DNA from: Kiritimatiellia bacterium
GTDB lineage: Bacteria; Verrucomicrobiota; Kiritimatiellia; RFP12; DVOR01
Direction: 5' to 3'
Length of the DNA stretch: 7,276 nucleotides
Assembly (NCBI GenBank): GCA_017646485.1
Contig: JAGCML010000206.1
Location: forward strand, 1 to 7,276
The notes beneath the pieces are model-generated. The model was not told the origin of the DNA. It searched no databases and saw only the letters and a list, made by a program, of their open reading frames with translations. Shown piece after piece: positions 1 to 4,658 of the stretch; the first letter of the stretch is position 1, and every line of letters begins with the position of its first letter. The translations under genes were made by a program, and so were the position numbers.

Positions 1-864
1 AAACCCTTTGGGAAAACGGTTGGCTTGGCCATCTTAGCCTATAAAGCCCCTGTGACCACTGCTGCTTCCATTCGCAACCATCAAGAAAATGGCCTTTATC
101 GTCTCTTTGACGATGTCGTGGTTTGCTTTCAAAGCGCCTCTGATGAAGATCGTCAAATGGCAGAAGAATGCCAGATTCGTGCAGTGACCCGTCCAGAAAA
201 CCTGGGCATTCAAGGCGGATTCCGTTGGGCCTGGGAGTCGCTCAAGACCGATTATGTGCTCATTTTGGAAAACGACATCCCCGTTTGCGTCTCGCCCGAA
301 TCCATGAAAGCGCAACTGCAACAATCCTTAAAGGCATTGATTGAGGACAAGGTTGACCTCGTGCGTTTGCGCAACCGTTTTAACCCTGGCGAACAGAATC
401 GTTTTGCCTCAATGTACTCTCGCTTCTGGCCGATCCGCTGCAAGGATCCACGGTGGGCAGATACCGAAGTCCTTGATGAATCCTCTGTACTCGTCAAATG
501 GGTGCGTCGTTGCTTACGCCCAGGCAAAGCAACACGTTGGTGCGGGAGAAGTCCCTACCTTGAACAACACCCTGACCAACTCTTCCCCAAGTACATCAGC
601 GCATTGGCGCCAGACTTCTTCGTGGTGGATAGTTGGGTGCTGCCCTGGACCAATCAGTGCACCCTCATTTCGAAATCCCTGATGGGCACCTTGCTTGATT
701 ATGCCGATGCGCATCCCTCACGCCATATTCACAACTCTGAAGGGAATAAGTTGCCCACCTTAGAAACGCCGCTCAACTGTTTCTGGTGGAGATGGAAGCA
801 CTTTCGCATTGGCTTGCCTGAAGGCGTCTTCACCCATTGCCGCCTGGATCGCGGCCGAAAGTAA
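1..864 (+). CDS. Glycosyltransferase-like protein (GT-A, family 2-like), 5' end outside window
   Basis: The frame is open from base 1 (visible start KPFGKTVGLAILAYKAP), so the gene begins upstream; 287 residues are visible before TAA at 862-864. A TTG at 25 could be read as a start, but it would cut the first beta strand (TVGLAILAYK), so it is unlikely. The visible protein looks like a GT-A nucleotide-sugar transferase. It has an N-terminal strand followed by a helix, then RPENLGIQGGFRWA (visible residues about 64-77), resembling the N-x-G region of family 2 enzymes, then YVLILENDIP (about 86-95), where END would be the DxD-like metal and nucleotide-sugar site. The C-terminal half is rich in Trp and Arg and ends GVFTHCRLDRGRK; I do not recognise a specific family there. 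No membrane segment is visible, so it is probably cytoplasmic or peripheral and may act in surface-glycan or LPS-type assembly. Donor and acceptor cannot be told. It converges on a membrane acyltransferase gene, 77 nt from stop to stop. Confidence 0.7.
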   Translation, partial: KPFGKTVGLAILAYKAPVTTAASIRNHQENGLYRLFDDVVVCFQSASDEDRQMAEECQIRAVTRPENLGIQGGFRWAWESLKTDYVLILENDIPVCVSPESMKAQLQQSLKALIEDKVDLVRLRNRFNPGEQNRFASMYSRFWPIRCKDPRWADTEVLDESSVLVKWVRRCLRPGKATRWCGRSPYLEQHPDQLFPKYISALAPDFFVVDSWVLPWTNQCTLISKSLMGTLLDYADAHPSRHIHNSEGNKLPTLETPLNCFWWRWKHFRIGLPEGVFTHCRLDRGRK

Positions 865-886
865 GCGTTTGAGCCCTCAATACAAT

Positions 887-914
887 AAAAAAGCCCGCAC
901 ACGCGGGCTTTTTT
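887..914. terminator. Bidirectional rho-independent terminator
   Basis: A perfect GC-rich stem, GCCCGC (893-898) and GCGGGC (903-908), closes a 4-nt ACAC loop. Six A bases (887-892) precede it and six T bases (909-914) follow it, so it works in both directions and the A/T runs can extend the stem. It sits 22 nt after the glycosyltransferase stop codon and 27 nt after the stop of the convergent acyltransferase gene, which is the expected place for a shared terminator. The rest of the 865-941 gap shows nothing else. Confidence 0.95.
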
Positions 915-941
915 ATTTGCTCATTTTCGCTTGTGTATGGA

Positions 942-2102
942 TTACCCCACAATCCATTTGCCCACCTTTGGCACCTTTGCAAGCACAAGACACGCAAGAC
1001 TGCTCGTGACAAAGGTGACGCAAGCCGTTGCGATAATCGTGGCAGGAGTTGCCCAAAGCGTGGGAAGCCAGGCACTCATCAACGGATGAATCCAGCCAAA
1101 CAACGGTACCAGCAGCACCATATGGCCCAAATACATGCCATAACTCACACGCGAGCAAGGCAATAAAAGCTTTTGATAAACAAATCCCTCACTTTTAATT
1201 TGACGGATACAAAGCAACCACGCCAAGGTCATTAAGACCACCCCAATAGAATCGTAAAGTAAGAATCCCTCCCATGTGGCCCCCAGACCGACATTGCCCT
1301 CAACAGGGAAACCCGTCTTCGCAGAGGCATGAATCGACCACAAGAAGCCGCCTGCACTCATCACAAAGCCAAGGGCTCCGCAAGGAAGAGCAACTTTTAA
1401 CGTTTGCGTCCAAGACAACGCCTTCACAAACCTTCTGAGATAACACCCCAACAAGAGATATCCCATGTAACCACTCAAGTAATAAAATGTGCCGTAGGTA
1501 TTCCAACTCGCCTCGCCCCAAAGCGGATACTTCGCAATATTCGGCAAACCGCCTGGACCAAAGACAATCGCTGCCTCCCCTAAGCAACAGCGCAAGAAGG
1601 GAAGCAAAGCACTCACAAAACAGAGGGAGATGTAAAATAGCAATTCACGTTGGCTCACACGTTCCGCCCAAGGTGAAAGCAATGGCATCAACAAATACAC
1701 CCCGACAATCATGTAGACAAACCACAAATGTCCGGCGGAGTAATTGAAGTTTTGCCACAATGTGCTTAGATTTTCAACAAAGCTACCATTTAAAAAGGCA
1801 TAAATCAATGTCCAGAGGGCAAAGGGAATCAAGAGACGCGACGCACGACGCTTGAGAAAGGTAAACGTAGACGTTTGAACAGGAAAGAGTAAGTAACTGG
1901 ACGCCACGACAAAAAGCGGCACACACGAACGGACCAATGTATTCAACACCGCAATCCAAACGGCGTCACTTTGGCAACGAATGAGCGTGCCCTCTCCTCC
2001 AAAAAAGAAGGGTTCGCAACTATGAACGACAAAGACAAAAAAGATGGCGATTACCCTCAACCAATCCATCCAAATGAGACGTTCCGTTTTCACATTTTCC
2101 AT
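942..2102 (-). CDS. Acyltransferase-3 family integral membrane protein
   Basis: A 386-residue polytopic membrane protein with about ten hydrophobic segments. It fits the acyltransferase-3 family (PF01757; OatA N-domain, WecH and OafB type), which moves acyl groups, usually acetyl, onto surface glycans. Family marks: Arg16 and His27 in WMDWLRV...VVHS form the R-x10-H motif near the end of the first helix; FLKRRASRLLIPF at 83-95 matches the conserved cytoplasmic Arg-rich turn; GHLWFVY follows at 124-130; and SYGMYLGH at 320-327 resembles the late SYGIYLxH motif. There is no extra C-terminal SGNH domain. The start was chosen at ATG 2102 because GGGAGGA lies 6 nt upstream and the first helix follows directly. 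A longer frame to 2183 has no ribosome site, begins inside a hairpin and adds a non-family leader. It is last in the minus-strand block, 121 nt after hisA. The acceptor glycan is unknown; the converging glycosyltransferase suggests envelope polysaccharide modification, which is inference. Confidence 0.88.
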   Translation of the reverse strand: MENVKTERLIWMDWLRVIAIFFVFVVHSCEPFFFGGEGTLIRCQSDAVWIAVLNTLVRSCVPLFVVASSYLLFPVQTSTFTFLKRRASRLLIPFALWTLIYAFLNGSFVENLSTLWQNFNYSAGHLWFVYMIVGVYLLMPLLSPWAERVSQRELLFYISLCFVSALLPFLRCCLGEAAIVFGPGGLPNIAKYPLWGEASWNTYGTFYYLSGYMGYLLLGCYLRRFVKALSWTQTLKVALPCGALGFVMSAGGFLWSIHASAKTGFPVEGNVGLGATWEGFLLYDSIGVVLMTLAWLLCIRQIKSEGFVYQKLLLPCSRVSYGMYLGHMVLLVPLFGWIHPLMSAWLPTLWATPATIIATACVTFVTSSLACLVLAKVPKVGKWIVG

Positions 2103-2108
2103 TTCAGT

Positions 2109-2115
2109 TCCTCCC
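2109..2115 (-). promoter_or_regulatory. Shine-Dalgarno site of the acyltransferase gene
   Basis: GGGAGGA on the minus strand ends 6 nt before ATG at 2102. It is the strongest ribosome-binding site in the window and fixes the start 27 codons inside the longest open frame. Confidence 0.85.
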
Positions 2116-2156
2116 TCATTGTAGAGGTGCACTTCGCATTCACCTTTATAACAGAA

Positions 2157-2197
2157 ACGCTCATTCATGCTGAGAAGCCTCACGCATCAATGAGCGT
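2157..2197 (-). terminator. Long imperfect hairpin between hisA and the acyltransferase gene (possible terminator)
   Basis: ACGCTCATT (2157-2165) is the exact inverse complement of AATGAGCGT (2189-2197). Inside it, after one C-C mismatch, ATGC (2167-2170) pairs with GCAT (2184-2187), and TGAG (2171-2174) pairs with CTCA (2179-2182) across a single bulged C, closing a 4-nt loop AAGC. That gives about 17 base pairs in a 41-nt element. It begins 26 nt beyond the hisA stop. On the minus strand the hairpin is followed by TTCTGTTAT, a broken rather than clean U tract. It could therefore be a weak intrinsic terminator of the his transcript, an RNA 3'-end stabiliser, or a structured leader of the acyltransferase gene. 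The pairing is seen; the function is inferred. The remainder of the 121-nt gap (2103-2223) shows no convincing promoter. Confidence 0.45.
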
Positions 2198-2223
2198 CGT
2201 TTCACGGTTCTACTGTAAACAGA

Positions 2224-2952
2224 TTACGCATTTGCGGCAGCAATCATCGCCTCAACCGTGGTCACGCCTTCGTAAATCGCCTTGCCTACGATTGCGCCCC
2301 AGAGATTGTCACAGCCTAAGGCCTTCAAGTCGGTGACGTGTTGCGGAAGCGAAACACCACCCGAAGCGATAATCTTCACACCCGGAACCGCCTGTGCCAT
2401 CTCCTGCATCGCCTGCAGATTGGTACCACCGAGCATGCCATCGGTCGCAGTATCTGTGTAGATGATTGTCTGAACGCCGAGGTCAGCAACCTTCTTCGCC
2501 AAGTCGGTCGCCTTCATCGTAGAGGTTTCAACCCAGTCACGCGTCTGCACAAATCCACCACGCGCATCGATTCCAACAGCGATTCGTTCGCCATAGCACT
2601 GCACCCAACGCGCAAGGGCTTCGGTATCTTCCAATGCACGCGTACCAATAATAGCGCGCGCCACACCCACTTCCATCAATTCTGCCACAGCTTCATCGGT
2701 GCGAAGTCCGCCACCCACCTCAACCTTCAAACCACATTCACGAATGATTTGTGCGATGATTGCGGTATGCTTCGGTGTCCCAGCAAAAGCACCATCCAAA
2801 TCAACCACATGTAAGTGTTCCGCACCTTTATCGCGGAAAGATTGCGCTTGCTGAACAGGATTGTCGGAATAGATGGTGCGTTGATCGGCGCGTCCTTGAC
2901 GTAAACGGACGCAACAATTCTCCATCAAATCAATAGCAGGAAGAATAACCAT
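2224..2952 (-). CDS. hisA: ProFAR isomerase (phosphoribosylformimino-5-aminoimidazole carboxamide ribotide isomerase)
   Basis: HisA opens the ProFAR aminoaldose by Amadori rearrangement to give PRFAR, the substrate of HisF/HisH; it is a cytoplasmic (beta/alpha)8 barrel. The 242 residues match the usual 240-250. Catalytic Asp8 lies in MVILPAIDLM and the second catalytic Asp129 in VGIDARGG. Thr166 in IIYTDTATDG fits the conserved active-site threonine. The two phosphate-binding halves are seen as VEVGGGLR (78-84) and IIASGGVS (194-201), with VGKAIYEG (222-229) near the end. VVDLDGAFAG (49-58) is the usual strand-2 motif. HisA rather than HisF is supported by the TD-TA-TDG and DLDGAF forms. ATG 2952 follows hisB by 23 nt, with AGGA (2963-2966) 10 nt upstream, a somewhat long spacing. 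It is the last his gene of this cluster. The usual neighbour hisF is not found after it, and hisH is not found before it. Confidence 0.97.
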   Translation of the reverse strand: MVILPAIDLMENCCVRLRQGRADQRTIYSDNPVQQAQSFRDKGAEHLHVVDLDGAFAGTPKHTAIIAQIIRECGLKVEVGGGLRTDEAVAELMEVGVARAIIGTRALEDTEALARWVQCYGERIAVGIDARGGFVQTRDWVETSTMKATDLAKKVADLGVQTIIYTDTATDGMLGGTNLQAMQEMAQAVPGVKIIASGGVSLPQHVTDLKALGCDNLWGAIVGKAIYEGVTTVEAMIAAANA

Positions 2953-2975
2953 AAAAAATGTATCCTAAAAGAAAA

Positions 2976-3560
2976 TTAGATCGTGCCCTTACTGGAAGGG
3001 ATGCCCGTTTCACGAGGATCATAAGCGACCGCAATGCGTAAAGCACGTGCCAAGCCCTTGAAGACGGCCTCATACACATGGTGCACTTCAGCGCCATAGG
3101 GTTGGACCACATGGAGATTCATTCGTGCATTCGTACTGAAAGCGCGCATGAACTCTTCAAGTAATTGCACATTGAAATCACGGATGTGTTGTTCCGGATG
3201 CGAGATCTTCCAGACAAGGTATGGACGCCCACCCAAGTCAACTAAAACATCCGCACGTGCCTCATCCATCGGCAAAAGGAAGGAGCCATAACGCGTAATG
3301 CCACGGCGATCTCCCAAGGCTTGATCCAATGCGGCACCCAAAACCAAGCCGACATCTTCCACCGTGTGGTGGTAGTCCACCTGCAAATCACCCTTACACG
3401 TCAACTCCAAGTCAATCAAAGCATGACGGGCGAAGAGTTCCAACATATGATCAAAGAAACCGATGCCCGTGGAAATCGAATGCTTTCCAGTACCATCGAG
3501 GTTCATCTTTAAGGAAATATCTGTTTCACGCGTTGTGCGCTTCATTTCTGCTGTACGCAT
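2976..3560 (-). CDS. hisB: Imidazoleglycerol-phosphate dehydratase
   Basis: HisB dehydrates imidazole glycerol phosphate to imidazole acetol phosphate, the step before HisC; it is a Mn-dependent cytoplasmic 24-mer. This is the monofunctional form: 194 residues, with no N-terminal HAD histidinol-phosphatase domain, so that phosphatase must be encoded elsewhere. All metal and substrate motifs are present: FFDHML (35-40), HHTVED (64-69), MDEA (98-101) and HHVYEAVFKGLARALR (160-175). It ends with the typical PSSKGTI tail. The start ATG 3560 was preferred because GGAGA (3566-3570) lies 5-6 nt upstream. A GTG at 3572, two bases after the hisC stop, would add only four residues and would consume that ribosome site. 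A third ATG at 3545 has no ribosome site. It begins 14 nt after the hisC stop, so the two are probably translationally coupled. Confidence 0.97.
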   Translation of the reverse strand: MRTAEMKRTTRETDISLKMNLDGTGKHSISTGIGFFDHMLELFARHALIDLELTCKGDLQVDYHHTVEDVGLVLGAALDQALGDRRGITRYGSFLLPMDEARADVLVDLGGRPYLVWKISHPEQHIRDFNVQLLEEFMRAFSTNARMNLHVVQPYGAEVHHVYEAVFKGLARALRIAVAYDPRETGIPSSKGTI

Positions 3561-3565
3561 TTGAG

Positions 3566-3570
3566 TCTCC
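3566..3570 (-). promoter_or_regulatory. Shine-Dalgarno site deciding the hisB start
   Basis: GGAGA on the minus strand ends 5 nt before ATG at 3560 (6 nt counted from GGAG). It overlaps the alternative GTG start at 3572, which argues for the ATG. It lies between the hisC stop and the hisB start. Confidence 0.7.
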
Positions 3571-3574
3571 ACAA

Positions 3575-4618
3575 TTAGGCATTATAGTCTGCAAGAACGG
3601 CCAATAGTTTCTCAACCTCTGCAGGGGTTCCGATGGTAATTCGCAAGTAATCTTTCGTCTTCTCTGCGGGGAAGTAACGCACGAAGATGTGACGTTCACG
3701 CAGCGCCGCGAAAAGTTCGGCGGCATTCACGGGCGGCTTCGCGAAAAGGAAGTTCGAAGCAGAAGGCAACACCTGCCAGCCGCGCGCTTCAAGTGCTTGC
3801 GCTAATGTCGCACGCGTCTGGATAATTTTAGCAGCATTCTGCTTCATGTGCGCTTGATCATTCAATGCGGCGAAGCCAATCACTTGCGCCAAAGCATCCA
3901 TGTTGTAGGAATCTTTGATTTTGTAAAGCGCATCAATGAGTTCCTTCGGCCCAACGCAATAACCAAAACGCATACCTGCGAGCGAATAACTCTTTGAGAG
4001 CGTACGCATGACCAAGGTGTTTGTATTCTCTGGCGCAGTTGCGATGGACATGCAATTTGCGGGTGCAAAATCTGCATAGGCTTCGTCAATTAAAAGCACA
4101 CCCTTAAACGACTTCGCAAAAGAAGCAATCACTTCGGGGTCGGCCATCAAAGAGGTCGGCGCATTGGGATTGGTCCAAATAAAGGTATCTGCGTAGTCTG
4201 CCGGCGGAAGCGGACACGTGAAGTCAGCATTCAAGGCAAAGGGTTTAACGGTGGCATCACGAATTGCGGCCAAAACAGAATAGAGCGAATAGGTCGGATC
4301 AAAGTAACCAATTCTCCCACCCACCTCAACGAACGCACGCGTGAAAAGGGCCAAGATTTCATCGGAACCATTTCCCACGAAGACCTGTTCTGGCGAACAA
4401 CCATTAAGTTCTGCAATTAAGGCGCGCACCTTATTGCAAACAGGATCTGGATAGAGACGCAACTTCTGCCAGTCAAATGAAGCCAATGCGGCACTCACAT
4501 CTGGAGACGGTGGATATGGATTTTCATTTGTATTCAACTTCACCATACCCTCAAAACGAGGTTGTTCACCTGGTGTATAACCCGTGAGTGCATCCACATG
4601 TTTACAAATTAAACTCAT
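3575..4618 (-). CDS. hisC: Histidinol-phosphate aminotransferase
   Basis: HisC is a PLP-dependent fold type I aminotransferase that converts imidazole acetol phosphate and glutamate to histidinol phosphate and 2-oxoglutarate. The 347 residues match the family (about 350-360). Signature residues, in order: KLNTNENPYPPSP (27-39), GNGSDE (82-87, cofactor phosphate), TNPNAPT (149-155), IDEAYADF (177-184, Asp178 pairing with the PLP nitrogen), TLSKSYSLAGMRFGY (206-220, Lys209 as Schiff-base lysine, Arg217 for phosphate) and YLRITIG (324-330, Arg326 for the substrate carboxylate). The open frame reaches back to 4747 inside the preceding gene. The start was set at ATG 4618 because AAAGG (4626-4630) lies 7 nt upstream and MSLICKHVDALTGYTPG is the normal HisC N-terminus. 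It follows the TPR gene by 40 nt with no terminator between. HisC paralogues can also act on aromatic amino acids, but the direct link to hisB and hisA favours the histidine role. Confidence 0.97.
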   Translation of the reverse strand: MSLICKHVDALTGYTPGEQPRFEGMVKLNTNENPYPPSPDVSAALASFDWQKLRLYPDPVCNKVRALIAELNGCSPEQVFVGNGSDEILALFTRAFVEVGGRIGYFDPTYSLYSVLAAIRDATVKPFALNADFTCPLPPADYADTFIWTNPNAPTSLMADPEVIASFAKSFKGVLLIDEAYADFAPANCMSIATAPENTNTLVMRTLSKSYSLAGMRFGYCVGPKELIDALYKIKDSYNMDALAQVIGFAALNDQAHMKQNAAKIIQTRATLAQALEARGWQVLPSASNFLFAKPPVNAAELFAALRERHIFVRYFPAEKTKDYLRITIGTPAEVEKLLAVLADYNA

Positions 4619-4625
4619 TGGAAAA

Positions 4626-4630
4626 CCTTT
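4626..4630 (-). promoter_or_regulatory. Shine-Dalgarno site deciding the hisC start
   Basis: AAAGG on the minus strand ends 7 nt before ATG at 4618. It lies in the 40-nt gap after the TPR gene and supports this start over the 43-codon longer open frame that would overlap the preceding gene. Confidence 0.65.
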
Positions 4631-4658
4631 TTCATTAAAACGTAAAGCAATCTTTTTA

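Noticed and set aside
2143..2152. A TATAAA-like -10 element before the acyltransferase gene on the minus strand
   Set aside because: No -35 element is found at a suitable distance, and the AT-rich match overlaps the base of the hairpin tail.
2103..2183. An upstream extension of the acyltransferase frame starting at 2183
   Set aside because: It starts inside the hairpin, lacks a ribosome site and adds residues unlike the family N-terminus; the ATG at 2102 has a near-perfect ribosome site.
2338..2814. A 158-residue plus-strand open frame opposite hisA
   Set aside because: It is fully antisense to an intact, well-supported hisA, has a His/Thr/Arg-rich translation typical of a shadow frame and has no recognisable motif.
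4615..4635. A six-codon mini-ORF (MKKVFQ) whose TGA overlaps the hisC ATG, resembling a leader peptide
   Set aside because: It has no ribosome site of its own, contains no histidine codons, and there is no terminator/antiterminator structure in the 40-nt gap; chance is the simpler explanation.
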